From: Polaromonas sp.
GTDB taxonomy: Bacteria > Pseudomonadota > Gammaproteobacteria > Burkholderiales > Burkholderiaceae_C
Direction of reading: 5' to 3'
DNA length: 64,000 nt
Assembly (NCBI RefSeq): GCF_029945925.1
Contig: NZ_JAQSDN010000010.1
Coordinates: forward strand, 1 to 64,000
Made by a program: the position numbers and the translations under genes. Under the pieces are notes generated by a model. The model ran no database searches. It was not told the origin of the DNA and saw only the letters and a program-made list of their open reading frames with translations. Below, piece by piece: positions 25,802-34,803 of the stretch (position 1 is the first letter of the stretch; the number at the start of each line of letters is the position of its first letter).

Positions 25802-27214
25802 TTAATGCTTCATATTGCCCATGGGCTTGCGAACCTGGACTTCAACTTCCTTGGCGGGCATGTTCTGGACTGGCATCGATTTGCCACCTTCCGCGGCGAA
25901 GCGCGCAGGGTTGGGCAGTGAGCCCGTCCACTCATAGGCGACCTCGCCGGGCGGGTGTTTGTACCATCCCGGATCTTTGTAATCACCTGCTTTCTGGTTC
26001 TTGCGTACCTTGACCATTGAGAACATGCCACCCATTTCGACCGAGCCGAACGGGCCGGTTCCGGTCATCATGGGCGCGGTGTTGTCTGGCAATGGCATCT
26101 CCATTTCGGCCATGTCCGCCATGCCGCGCTCGCCCATCACCATGTAGTCAGGAACCAGGTTGGTGATTTGCTTGGCAATGCCGCGGTGCTCGACGCCGAT
26201 CATGGTTGGGACGTCATGGCCCATGGCGTTCATGGTGTGGTGGCTTTTATGGCAATGGAACGCCCAGTCGCCCTCTTCGTCGGCCAGGAACTCGATCTGC
26301 CGCATCTGGCCTACAGCGACGTCGGTCGTGACCTCGTACCAGCGGGTGGATTTTGGGGTCGGCCCGCCGTCGGTACCAGTCACAAGGAACTCGTGCCCAT
26401 GCAAGTGCATGGGGTGATTGGTCATCGTCAAATTACCGATGCGGATCCGGACCTTGTCGTTCTTGCGAACCACCAGCGGATCGATGCCAGGGAAGATACG
26501 GCTGTTCCAACTCCACAGGTTGAAGTCCAGCATGGTCATGATTTTCGGCGTGTAGGCACCAGGGTCGATATCGTAGGCATTGAGCAAAAATACGAAGTCC
26601 CGGTCCACGTCATCAATCAGTGGGTGCTTGGCCTTGGGATGAGTGATCCAGAATCCCATCATTCCCATGGCCATTTGCGTCATCTCGTCGGCATGCGGGT
26701 GGTACATGAACGTGCCAGGCCGTCTTGCCACAAACTCGTACACAAACGTCTTACCCACCGGAATGGCCGGCTGGTTCAATCCGGCAACGCCGTCCATACC
26801 GTTTGGAAGGCGTTGACCATGCCAATGGATGCTGGTGTGTTCGGGCAGCTTGTTGGTGACAAAAATGCGGACACGGTCGCCTTCGACCACCTCGATGGTT
26901 GGCCCGGGGGACTGGCCGTTGTATCCCCAGAGATGGGCCTTGAAGCCCGGTGCCATTTCGCGCACCACAGGTTCGGCCACCAGATGGAACTCCTTGACGC
27001 CGGCATTCATGCGCCAGGGCAGCGTCCAACCATTCAAGGTCACAACGGGGTTGTACGGGCGGCCAGTGCTGGGCATCAACGGCGCCATGGTGTCGGGCTT
27101 GGTTTGCAGGACCGGCTCAGGCAGCGCAGCCATGGCGACCCTGCTGACGGCCGCGGCAGCGACAGCGGTGGTTATTGCCCCTGCACCTGTAAGAAAATTT
27201 CTTCGATTTGTCAT
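25802..27214 (-). CDS. Tat-exported multicopper oxidase
   Basis: A 470-residue laccase-like oxidase with a twin-Arg signal (MTNRRNFLTGAGA). The four copper motifs are complete: HWHGQRLPNG, MYHPHADEM, HPMHLHGHEF and HCHKSHHTMNAMGH. It likely oxidises Cu(I) to the less permeant Cu(II) in the periplasm or acts on a metal-bound substrate. The C-terminus ends KPMGNMKH. The gene is between a TolC-like lipoprotein gene and the cupredoxin gene on the same strand. It is a different subfamily from the CueO-like protein at 49242-50897. Confidence 0.88.
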   Translation of the reverse strand: MTNRRNFLTGAGAITTAVAAAAVSRVAMAALPEPVLQTKPDTMAPLMPSTGRPYNPVVTLNGWTLPWRMNAGVKEFHLVAEPVVREMAPGFKAHLWGYNGQSPGPTIEVVEGDRVRIFVTNKLPEHTSIHWHGQRLPNGMDGVAGLNQPAIPVGKTFVYEFVARRPGTFMYHPHADEMTQMAMGMMGFWITHPKAKHPLIDDVDRDFVFLLNAYDIDPGAYTPKIMTMLDFNLWSWNSRIFPGIDPLVVRKNDKVRIRIGNLTMTNHPMHLHGHEFLVTGTDGGPTPKSTRWYEVTTDVAVGQMRQIEFLADEEGDWAFHCHKSHHTMNAMGHDVPTMIGVEHRGIAKQITNLVPDYMVMGERGMADMAEMEMPLPDNTAPMMTGTGPFGSVEMGGMFSMVKVRKNQKAGDYKDPGWYKHPPGEVAYEWTGSLPNPARFAAEGGKSMPVQNMPAKEVEVQVRKPMGNMKH

Positions 27215-27241
27215 GTCAATTCCGTAAATAGTTGATCAGGT

Positions 27242-28660
27242 CTAGTGGCCGGCTTCGGCGCCGCCGCTGGTGGCACCCCCTGCGGCCATGGCCATGGAGG
27301 TCGGCTTGCCCGTCATCGACGCGGCAAGCGCGGCATCGGCGAGCCAGAACTGCTGGTAGGCGTTGATCGCCGCAGTCACGCTGGATATCTGGTCTCGCGT
27401 GTCGGCCAGCAATTCGAAGACGCCGATCAGCATGCCGTTGTAGCGAAGGATGTTTTCTTCAGCCATTGTTTTGCGAAGCGGAACGATTTCGTCGCGGTAG
27501 TGCTTGGCAACGTCATAAGCAGTCCTGTAGGCGGAGTAGCTTTCGCGAAGCTGTGATGACGCGCCGCGCACCGTGCTTTCGTAGCGGCTGGCGGCGGCCA
27601 GGGACTGGGCGTTCATGACACCGCGTTGTGCGCTACCCCAGTCAAAGATCGGCAGCCGGATCCCCAGCTCGAACCCCCGCCTGGGCGTGCTGGTGCCGGC
27701 CGAATTGTCAAAAACGGTGTCCCTGCGAATGCCCAACTCCACATCCACCAGGCTGTTGAGCAGGTTCAGGCCTTGTGACTTGCCAGCGATATCGAGCTGG
27801 CTACGCGCCATCTGCACATCCAGGCGCTGCTGCATGGCATTGGCATTGACCACCTCGGGTTGACGCGGCGCTTTGGGCAGATCGGGCAGGCGCTCGGGGA
27901 GCTTCAGCTCTTTGGCCTGGGCGTCGGTCAAACCCAATTGACGGATCAACTCCTCCCGCGCAGCAGTCGCGGCGTGCTGGCTGGATGCCAGCTGCGCCGT
28001 GGCATCCGCGTAAAAGGCCTGCTGGCGCGTCCGCTGCAGCTTGGTGAAATTGCCCACCTGCTGCATGCGTTTGGCCAGCTCGGCGCTCGCTTGCGCGGTG
28101 CGATTGACCTGTTCAGCGTATTGCAGCGTCTGCTGAGCGGTGACTGCCCTGACCCAGCCCTGACGCACCTGTGTGACCTGCTCGACCACATTGGCACTGA
28201 GCTGGACTTTGGCCTGGTCGGTTTGCCCGCGCGCAATGATCCGGCGCTGCGGCAGCGTCAACAGGTCCAGCAAGCCGAACGATAGCAAGCGGCCCAGTTC
28301 CAGCTCATCCGCAAAGCGGATCCGTTCAAACGTAAAAACAGGGTTGCTGATCCGCCCTGCCTGGTTGGCCTGAGCCAGTTCGGACCAGCTTTGCGCCAGC
28401 AAGGTCTGCACAGCCGGACTGTTCGCCAGCGCCAGCTGGACGGCGTCGTCCATCGACAAAGGTTTGCCCAGCAGCTCGTTGGTCAGCTTGGTCCTGGCTT
28501 GCTGCTGTTGTGCGGTACGGCTGAGCTCAAGCTTGCCGCCAGTAAATGTGGTAGTCGAGTCGTTGGCGTCCTGAACAGCCTGATCAATGTTGACGGAAGC
28601 GCAGCCCGCCAGCACAAAGACGGCGGCGGTCAGTGCGCCCAGTCGAAAAATTCTTTTCAT
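27242..28660 (-). CDS. TolC-family outer membrane lipoprotein
   Basis: A 472-residue outer membrane efflux protein with a lipoprotein signal (MKRIFRLGALTAAVFVLAGC, lipobox LAGC) and two coiled-coil repeats of the OEP family. The C-terminal end is Met/Ala/Gly-rich and ends EAGH. The start at 28660 follows AGGACGACCC; a GTG at 28675 overlapping the upstream stop is a weaker option. No RND or adaptor gene lies next to it, so it may work with a pump encoded elsewhere, or serve the copper oxidase/cupredoxin set. It is most like the copper-cluster OEPs of Burkholderiales. Confidence 0.85.
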   Translation of the reverse strand: MKRIFRLGALTAAVFVLAGCASVNIDQAVQDANDSTTTFTGGKLELSRTAQQQQARTKLTNELLGKPLSMDDAVQLALANSPAVQTLLAQSWSELAQANQAGRISNPVFTFERIRFADELELGRLLSFGLLDLLTLPQRRIIARGQTDQAKVQLSANVVEQVTQVRQGWVRAVTAQQTLQYAEQVNRTAQASAELAKRMQQVGNFTKLQRTRQQAFYADATAQLASSQHAATAAREELIRQLGLTDAQAKELKLPERLPDLPKAPRQPEVVNANAMQQRLDVQMARSQLDIAGKSQGLNLLNSLVDVELGIRRDTVFDNSAGTSTPRRGFELGIRLPIFDWGSAQRGVMNAQSLAAASRYESTVRGASSQLRESYSAYRTAYDVAKHYRDEIVPLRKTMAEENILRYNGMLIGVFELLADTRDQISSVTAAINAYQQFWLADAALAASMTGKPTSMAMAAGGATSGGAEAGH

Positions 28661-28671
28661 GGGTCGTCCTG

Positions 28672-28995
28672 TCACTGTTTGGAATGCCCGGCATGCGGGT
28701 CGGGATTAGCTGAGGCGCCTGGGGCCGAGGGCTCTTGTGCTTCTTTGGCGTATACGCGCCATCCGCCGATGCTGCCAACGCGATCATTTGCCTCCTTCCA
28801 GGAGAGCGTTTTTTCGTCGGTGTACGGCTGATAGCCTTCGAATGCTGAGCGGTACTCTGGGGGCGTGGGTGATGATGCCGCCGCCGGATTGGCTGGCGCG
28901 GCTGATGGAGCACTTGCGGGAGCGGCTTGTGCTAATGCAAGCGCCGGCAAGGCGGATAGCAGGACCAGCGAACTAGTCAACAAAGATTTAAACAT
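28672..28995 (-). CDS. Small exported protein of the copper cluster
   Basis: A 107-residue protein: signal peptide (MFKSLLTSSLVLLSALPA to ALAQA), an Ala/Pro/Ser-rich linker, a conserved-looking segment YRSAFEGYQPYTDEKTLSW with NDRVGSIGGW, and a His-containing end (DPHAGHSKQ). GAGGAATTC is the ribosome site. It is the first gene before the OEP, oxidase and cupredoxin genes and presumably co-transcribed. It contains no cysteine. No known function; a periplasmic helper of the oxidase or OEP is likely from context. Confidence 0.65.
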   Translation of the reverse strand: MFKSLLTSSLVLLSALPALALAQAAPASAPSAAPANPAAASSPTPPEYRSAFEGYQPYTDEKTLSWKEANDRVGSIGGWRVYAKEAQEPSAPGASANPDPHAGHSKQ

Positions 28996-29116
28996 GAATT
29001 CCTCGCGTTTTCAAAGGGCGGCGAACACGAAGTCATCCCGCAAGGGATTCTTCGAGGGCGAACAGATGAAAAGTGCCTGCTACTGCGGCGCGAACGGCCG
29101 CAGCTCTACAGGCGCG

Positions 29117-29527
29117 TCAGGCGCGAGGTGGTTTCTCGGGCTGGCGCGAGGGAACGGTATCGATCAGCACGAAAGGCTCGGCCAGATCAGCATGGGGGGA
29201 AGGCGAGATTGCGACCGTACGGGGCAAATCAGCGATGGCCACGACGCTGCAGCAAGAAGCGCATACGCCGCACTTGTGAGTGGCGTCCGGTAATTGCGAT
29301 TGGACGTCGGATGCTTTGTCGACCTGTTGCACCAGCAGTGCAGCCTGTGTGGGCTCATGCTGCAAGACAATGCCATCCGCAAGATGAGGTGCGACGGCGA
29401 TCATCTGACTTTGCGCGGTCTCGTGGCCTGGACTCGAGCTGCAATAAAGCATGGATGCCGCAGCAAAACCCTGCAGGGGCAAGGCCAGCATCATCAAGCA
29501 AAGCAACAAGTGGCGAAAGCGCAACAT
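29117..29527 (-). CDS. Small exported Cys-rich protein
   Basis: A 136-residue protein with a signal peptide (residues 1-23, PLQGFAAA), a cysteine-rich motif KCGVCASCCS (about residues 86-95) and a basic, Pro-rich end. The layout resembles small DUF2946/CzcI-type proteins found in metal-resistance clusters of Burkholderiales, but I cannot assign it securely. It is 121 bp upstream of the next copper gene, and its ribosome site is weak. The CxxC-xxCC motif makes metal binding likely. Confidence 0.6.
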   Translation of the reverse strand: MLRFRHLLLCLMMLALPLQGFAAASMLYCSSSPGHETAQSQMIAVAPHLADGIVLQHEPTQAALLVQQVDKASDVQSQLPDATHKCGVCASCCSVVAIADLPRTVAISPSPHADLAEPFVLIDTVPSRQPEKPPRA

Positions 29528-29744
29528 AGTGGTCGGATTCTACCCGGTGTTGTTAGTCCTGCTGTGTCACAAGGGTAAAGATCAGTTTTGCGCTGACCAC
29601 TGCCGCCAAGGCTTGGAATTCACGAACCTTCCGGGGTTTGAAAATGTTCTATTGCTCTACGCCAGGCACGGTATCTCCCACCGCCACGGAATAACGATGA
29701 ACGCAAACCCGGAGGCCCATATGAATGTGAATCGCCTCAACGGC

Positions 29745-30200
29745 TTAGTCACGCTGCTTCCGGTCAAGCCACCATGTCGAAAACTTGAATATGACGGGTG
29801 GCAATACCAGCATTTGCAGCACTGGCGAAAGGCCGACACCCAAGCCTGGTAAGCGTGGCATGCGCGCCGTGTAACTCCAGCGGTCTAAGACATACACAGC
29901 GCCCCATTCAATAGCCAGGGCAATAGCGAATCCGGTAAAGATCATCAGAGCGTAACCGCCGAGTCCCGGCTGGCTAAACCAGTCCGTCCGGCCCAGCACA
30001 ATGACGCCGACGCCAAAGATAATCAGTACGATTAGGCCGTCCCCTAGGCTGGGGACGACGCAATGTACTGCAAACTCCAACAAGTCACCTTCCTCCACAT
30101 ATAGCGGCATCTGCGCCACCTCCCACAGAAAATTGAGCGGTACGCTAACCACGAATATGGTTGCAGCTATTAATAATAGTTTTGCCATGGTGTGCCCCAT
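29745..30200 (-). CDS. Four-helix integral membrane protein, unknown family
   Basis: A 151-residue protein with four hydrophobic segments (LLLIAATIFVVSVPLNFLW; GDGLIVLIIFGVGVIVL; ALMIFTGFAIALAIEW; SPVLQMLVLPPVIFKF). A Glu-containing segment (FLWEVAQMPLYVEEGD) follows helix 1. The ATG at 30200 is 4 bp beyond the stop of the MFS gene, so the two are probably coupled; an internal ATG at 30188 is possible. It is the last gene before a 217-bp gap with no recognisable gene. Function unknown. Confidence 0.6.
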   Translation of the reverse strand: MGHTMAKLLLIAATIFVVSVPLNFLWEVAQMPLYVEEGDLLEFAVHCVVPSLGDGLIVLIIFGVGVIVLGRTDWFSQPGLGGYALMIFTGFAIALAIEWGAVYVLDRWSYTARMPRLPGLGVGLSPVLQMLVLPPVIFKFSTWWLDRKQRD

Positions 30201-30206
30201 GATTAC

Positions 30207-31502
30207 TCAGTCACGCGGTTCTGGCAAAGCCGGTTGAATGGTCGGCGACGCGTAGACGGCCGACAACCATCGCGGGCACATCAGCAAGAGCACGAGCATC
30301 ACCGCCAAAGGAAGAGCTAGCCATGCGAAGCTGTCACGGGCGAAAGCACCGAAGATCCATCCGCCGGCGGACGATCCGAGCGTCTGCCCGAAACTAGCCG
30401 CCGCGGCAAGCCCACCCATCGTAACGCTGAGCATCTGTCGCGAAACACTCGCGCCCAAGTAGGCGATGACTGGGAGAACCAAACCGGTTCCAGCGGCTGT
30501 AAGACTGATGCCCACATACATCCAAATGTCTGATCGATGGCGAGCGAGCACCAGCAGCCCTGCCATCGCAAAAAGCAACCCTACGCCGATCAACCATCTG
30601 CTTTGAACTCTTTCAAGCATATTCGTGAAAAACAGCAGGGCGTTGACACCAAGCATCACAAGGCTGCACTCGGCGAACATCAATCCGATCTCGCGCGAAG
30701 AGACGCCAGGGTGTTGCTGTCCTTGCAGGAGTATCCCCAACTCAAAACCCGCGAGCACGAGCATGACAACTCCATTCATCCACCACAACGCGAGATGGCG
30801 TCCTTCAGTGGAAGCACCCGGACTTATCTGCGCCGCTGCGTTGGCAGGCTGCGTCGTAGGCAGCGTCACGGTGAGTCCCGCCATCATGGTCGCACCGAGC
30901 ACAGCGGAAAGAACAATAACAAGACGTGCCGAGAGCGAGGGGGAAACCACCCCTGAAATCAACAATGCGCCGATCCCGTCTGCTATGACTCCCATCCCAG
31001 GTCCGAAGAGAAATCCGAGTAGCGACATAGCACTGAGCCAAGCGAAGCGCCGCGCGCGCTGCTGCCTGGGAGTGTGTTCAGCAACCAGTGCGGCAACAAC
31101 CGGAACCACCGCCGCCACGAAAAAGCCAGTTGCACCGCGTAGCACATACATTCCCCACAGGCTGCTAAATGTAGGAACCAGCAAAAGAAGCAGGCTAGCA
31201 ACGTAGCCAACGAGTCCAACAACCAGTATCCGGCTCCGCCCGGCGCGGTCCGACATCACACCCCACAGAGGGGCGCCGACCAGTACGCCGCCAGCGTACG
31301 TGCCGCTTAGAAAGCCGACGTGGCGTGCAATTTCAGCCTCAGTCGCACCTGGCGTCAACTCAGACAGCCATCCCGGCAAGAGAGGCATGAGCGCCCCATA
31401 ACCGGCCGACACAACAAACACCGCCGCAGCCAGCCACCCCAACTGCACAGGCTGCAATCTGGGGAGATCAGCCGCTGCAGTTAACGGAGAGACAGAAGTC
31501 AT
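30207..31502 (-). CDS. Major facilitator superfamily transporter
   Basis: A 431-residue permease with twelve predicted helices. Motif A is visible as GAPLWGVMSDRAGRSRILV (about residues 78-96), the loop 2-3 signature of the superfamily. There is no clear substrate signature; drug or metabolite efflux is the default for such DHA-like proteins. It lies between the YVTN propeller gene and the small membrane protein gene. Its ribosome site is poor. Confidence 0.85.
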   Translation of the reverse strand: MTSVSPLTAAADLPRLQPVQLGWLAAAVFVVSAGYGALMPLLPGWLSELTPGATEAEIARHVGFLSGTYAGGVLVGAPLWGVMSDRAGRSRILVVGLVGYVASLLLLLVPTFSSLWGMYVLRGATGFFVAAVVPVVAALVAEHTPRQQRARRFAWLSAMSLLGFLFGPGMGVIADGIGALLISGVVSPSLSARLVIVLSAVLGATMMAGLTVTLPTTQPANAAAQISPGASTEGRHLALWWMNGVVMLVLAGFELGILLQGQQHPGVSSREIGLMFAECSLVMLGVNALLFFTNMLERVQSRWLIGVGLLFAMAGLLVLARHRSDIWMYVGISLTAAGTGLVLPVIAYLGASVSRQMLSVTMGGLAAAASFGQTLGSSAGGWIFGAFARDSFAWLALPLAVMLVLLLMCPRWLSAVYASPTIQPALPEPRD

Positions 31503-31576
31503 TGCAGTAATAAAATTTCAATGCTGAAAACCTTAGCTCGCCATTGCTGCCCTGTTGCCGCATAGCCCTACCATGG

Positions 31577-32611
31577 TCAAGGGGTCACGCTGACACCATT
31601 GGGCAGACGGCCGACAGGGATGGTGGCGATCACCTTGCGCTGCAAGATATCGATAACGGAGACTGTGTCCTCGTAAAGGTTAGTCACAAAGGCATGGAGT
31701 CCCTTGCGATCAATTGCCACGCCGTGAGCACCCTTTCCGGTCTTGATCGTCGATACGACCTTGAAGCTACGAAGATCAATGATGCTGACAGTGCTACCTG
31801 GGTTTTGCCGTGTTCCCTGATTCGCCACCAACAATAGCTGGCTGTCAGGTGTCGCGTACAACTGAATCGGAACTGTGCCCACAGCTATCCTGCTGATAAC
31901 CTTTCGACTCACAGGGTCAATCACGGCGACCCGGTTTTCCCCAGACAGCGACACGAACCCCAGCCGACCATCGGGCGTAAAACCCACCTGCGCGGGACCC
32001 CTGCCGACAGCGATTTGCAAAGTTTCCTTTCGTACCGCCGTGTCAATGACCGAGATGGTTCCGCCCTTGAGGTTGGCGACCCAGGCTTGTTTGCCGTCCG
32101 AACTGATCCGCATGCCGTGTGGGGAGGCGCCGACCGGAATTGTGTCAACAACCCGTTTCGCAGAAATATCCACCACGCTAACGGTGTTCTCGCCGCCGTT
32201 TGCGACGTAAGCAAAACGGCCATCGGGCGTCACGACCACGTGTGCGGGATGCATGCCGACTGGCACCTTAGCCGCCACCGCATCGGTGGTGGTGTCAATG
32301 GCCCAAATTTCTCCGCTGCCAGCCATTGCGCCATGCTCGGACTTGGGCATGTTGTGGACCGCCTCTGCCGGTTCACCGTTGTTGGTCACCCAGACCTGCC
32401 TGCCATCAGGCGCGACCTGGACGTTGTGCGGGCCTTGACCGACCGGGATGCTGCCGATCCTCTTGAAGGATGTCGCGTCGATGACGCTGACAGTGTTCCC
32501 CTCTTCATCCGCGACATAGACCTTCTCCGCCGCGGCGTAGGACGCCCCGGCAGCCAACAGCGCACTGATCTGCATAGCTGAGACCAACCATTTCATTGAG
32601 CTTTTTCGCAT
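31577..32611 (-). CDS. Exported YVTN beta-propeller protein
   Basis: A 344-residue periplasmic or surface protein: signal peptide (residues 1-28, ASYAAAEK) and about seven repeats of roughly 42 residues with the pattern VxVTPDGRxAYVANxGxxTVSVID and IPVGxxPHG, i.e. a complete seven-bladed YVTN propeller. Such proteins often bind metals or ligands and occur next to oxidases or stress genes. AGGAGTG is the ribosome site. It is downstream of the TPM/LemA genes on the same strand. Confidence 0.85.
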   Translation of the reverse strand: MRKSSMKWLVSAMQISALLAAGASYAAAEKVYVADEEGNTVSVIDATSFKRIGSIPVGQGPHNVQVAPDGRQVWVTNNGEPAEAVHNMPKSEHGAMAGSGEIWAIDTTTDAVAAKVPVGMHPAHVVVTPDGRFAYVANGGENTVSVVDISAKRVVDTIPVGASPHGMRISSDGKQAWVANLKGGTISVIDTAVRKETLQIAVGRGPAQVGFTPDGRLGFVSLSGENRVAVIDPVSRKVISRIAVGTVPIQLYATPDSQLLLVANQGTRQNPGSTVSIIDLRSFKVVSTIKTGKGAHGVAIDRKGLHAFVTNLYEDTVSVIDILQRKVIATIPVGRLPNGVSVTP

Positions 32612-32646
32612 AGTAATGACACTCCTAAATTTGAAATCGACCAGCC

Positions 32647-33144
32647 TTAAAGGATTACCGGCTTGTCCGGCAGTTCATCAACACTGCGACCATTGGCGGG
32701 AAAATTCTCCACCAGATGCAGCGTCACAGCCTGCACGCCTTTGAGCGCACCGCTCTCATAGTTCGATTGTTTGAAGGCCGTTTCCATCTGGCGGCAAACC
32801 TTGCTCCATTCCTGTGATCCCACTTTTGCGTGAATCCCGCGGTCGGCAACAATTTCTACCGCCCGATCAGCGAGCAGCAAGTAAATCAGCAAACCACTGT
32901 TGTCTTCGGTATCCCAAACGCGGAGTTGCGAGAAAACTTCAACGGCCCGTTCTTTGGCCGTCTGCCCCTTAAACAGCGGCATGCCGTCCAGCCCGCCCTC
33001 CACGACAAATCGGATTTCTCCGACATGTGCGGTCTCGCTTGCTTTGATAGCTTTTTCGATAGTGCTCAAAGTACTGCGCGGAAAGGCTCGCCTGACCCGC
33101 CCTTCGGTGAGCAGCAAATGCGTCAAGATGCGTTTGATATTCAT
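32647..33144 (-). CDS. TPM-domain protein
   Basis: A 165-residue soluble protein consisting of a TPM (TLP18.3/Psb32/MOLO-1) domain: IEKAIKASETAHVGEIRFVV, VWDTEDNSGLLIYLLLADR and VEIVADRGIHAKVG. No signal peptide, so cytoplasmic. It follows a larger membrane TPM protein whose stop lies just before this start, and LemA precedes both. The trio LemA-TPM-TPM is common in bacteria, without a settled role; envelope stress or surface protein folding has been suggested for relatives. The start at 33144 has GGGAGATGG upstream. Confidence 0.82.
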   Translation of the reverse strand: MNIKRILTHLLLTEGRVRRAFPRSTLSTIEKAIKASETAHVGEIRFVVEGGLDGMPLFKGQTAKERAVEVFSQLRVWDTEDNSGLLIYLLLADRAVEIVADRGIHAKVGSQEWSKVCRQMETAFKQSNYESGALKGVQAVTLHLVENFPANGRSVDELPDKPVIL

Positions 33145-33146
33145 GA

Positions 33147-33998
33147 TTACCATCTCCCCGACGCGCCGCCGCCACCGAAGCCACCGCCTCCTCCTCTGAA
33201 GCCACCGCCGCCAAAGCCGCCTCGCCCGACTCCTCCGTAGTGCCCGCCGTGTCCATGCCCGCCCATGCCTCCACCCAACAACGTGATGAACAGCGCGATC
33301 ACTCCAGCGAGCAACGCCACGGATAAGGCGCCAGCGATAAGCCAGGCAACTACTGCAACTGCCCCACCTGTGACCAGCGAACCGGGTACTTTGCCCAGCG
33401 TCGCCCGCAGCACGCCGCCCACTGCGAGAGCGACAATGAAAAGGATAGGGGCGTACTGCCGGACGTCTCCGGTACTGGTGGCAGGTTGCCCGATGGGTGC
33501 CGGCAAGGGCTCACCGTCAACGACGCGGATGATCTGCTCGGCCCCGGCCGTGATGCCACCGTAGAAGTCTTGCTGCCTGAAGCGAGGCAGAATGGTTTCG
33601 CTGATGATGCGTTTGCTGGTAGCGTCATTGAGCGGCCCTTCCAGGCCATATCCCACCTCAATACGTAGCGTGCGATCGTTTTTGGCAACAACCAGGATAG
33701 CACCGTCATCAACTTTCTTTCGTCCGAGCTTCCATTGCTCAGCAACCCGCAAGGAAAATTGCTCGATTTCTTCCGGCGCTGATGACGGGACTATCAGGAC
33801 AGCAAGCTGACTGCCCTTCCTTGCCTCAAACGCTGTCAACGTTTTCTCCAGTGAGGCCTTCTGCTCTGCGGCAAGCGTGCCGGTTAGATCAATGACATGC
33901 CCAGTCAAAGGCGGGACCGGTGCTTGCGCTATAGAGAATGCAGCCCAGCCAAGTGTGAATGCAAGGAATAAGGCCCTGCCTGCGCTTCTCTCAATCAC
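33147..33998 (-). CDS. Membrane TPM-domain protein with Gly-rich tail (YgcG-like)
   Basis: A 283-residue exported membrane protein: signal peptide (1-25), TPM domain (about 30-155; GRKKVDDGAILVVAKNDRT and RIEVGYGLEG are typical), two hydrophobic helices (about 185-245) and a Gly/His-rich tail (GGMGGHGHGGHYGG...). The tail resembles those of the YgcG family and could bind metal. Its start overlaps the LemA stop by 4 bp (ATGA, 33995-33998) and its stop is next to the second TPM gene, so the three genes are translationally linked. Confidence 0.85.
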   Translation of the reverse strand: MIERSAGRALFLAFTLGWAAFSIAQAPVPPLTGHVIDLTGTLAAEQKASLEKTLTAFEARKGSQLAVLIVPSSAPEEIEQFSLRVAEQWKLGRKKVDDGAILVVAKNDRTLRIEVGYGLEGPLNDATSKRIISETILPRFRQQDFYGGITAGAEQIIRVVDGEPLPAPIGQPATSTGDVRQYAPILFIVALAVGGVLRATLGKVPGSLVTGGAVAVVAWLIAGALSVALLAGVIALFITLLGGGMGGHGHGGHYGGVGRGGFGGGGFRGGGGGFGGGGASGRW

Positions 33999-34627
33999 CT
34001 GGCTACACCTGAAGCACCGACTTTGGGATTTGCCGGTGCGGAGTCAAAACCGACACTGGGCGGCTTGGAAATTTCCTTTTCGTTCTCGACGGTGAAGTTA
34101 GACTTTTGCTTGTAGCCGAGCACCATCGCTGTCAGATTGGTGGGAAAGGACCGCACCGTCACGTTGTAGTCCTGCACCGATTTTATATAGCGGTTGCGCG
34201 CAACCGTAATGCGATTCTCGGTCCCTTCCAGCTGCGCTTGCAGATCCCGAAAGCCCTGATTGGCCCGTAAGTTCGGGTAGTTCTCTGAAACAGCCAACAG
34301 CCTCGACAATGCACCAGTCAATTCACCTTGAGCCTGCTGAAATTTTTGAAATGCCACGGGGTCATTGACAAGCTCCGGGGTAGCCTGGATTGATGTAGCC
34401 TTTGAACGCGCATCAATCACCCTCGCCAGGGTGTCCTGCTCGAACTTTGCTTCGCCCTTCACGGTATTGACGAGATTGGGAACCAGATCCGCACGGCGCT
34501 GGTATTGGTTGACGACCTCCGACCAACTCGCCTTGACTTGCTCGTCATTTGTCTGAAATGTGTTGTACCCACAGCCCGCTAGGCTCAGCGCCAATGCTGC
34601 GGTCAGGACAGCCAATAGTTTTCGCAT
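33995..34627 (-). CDS. lemA: LemA family lipoprotein
   Basis: A 210-residue protein with a lipoprotein signal (MRKLLAVLTAALALSLAGC) and a LemA helical domain (SWSEVVNQYQRRADLVPNLV, then ENYPNLRANQGFRDLQAQLE and ENRITVARNRY). LemA proteins are membrane-tethered helical bundles of unknown mechanism. GGAGAAAAG is a good ribosome site. First gene of the LemA-TPM-TPM unit. Confidence 0.88.
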   Translation of the reverse strand: MRKLLAVLTAALALSLAGCGYNTFQTNDEQVKASWSEVVNQYQRRADLVPNLVNTVKGEAKFEQDTLARVIDARSKATSIQATPELVNDPVAFQKFQQAQGELTGALSRLLAVSENYPNLRANQGFRDLQAQLEGTENRITVARNRYIKSVQDYNVTVRSFPTNLTAMVLGYKQKSNFTVENEKEISKPPSVGFDSAPANPKVGASGVAR

Positions 34628-34803
34628 ACTCTTTTCTCCAAAATGTTTAATTCAACTGTTGTCTCAAAGAGCAAAGGCCAGTCAGATTGACTACAACCCT
34701 CACAACCACGCAGCAGCAGTTCAAGCAGATTTCCCCAACCGCTTGACAGTGCAACGGTGCCCGACGACGATGCGGGTCTTCACCATGTCTAGTGTTTGTA
34801 CTC

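Noticed and set aside
26168..27235. 355-codon plus-strand frame opposite the multicopper oxidase
   Set aside because: Antisense shadow of the oxidase, whose four copper motifs are complete.
29600..29660. Half of a CueR-like dyad (AACCTTCC) upstream of the small Cys-rich gene
   Set aside because: Only one arm matches; the second arm and a 19-nt spaced -35/-10 pair are missing.
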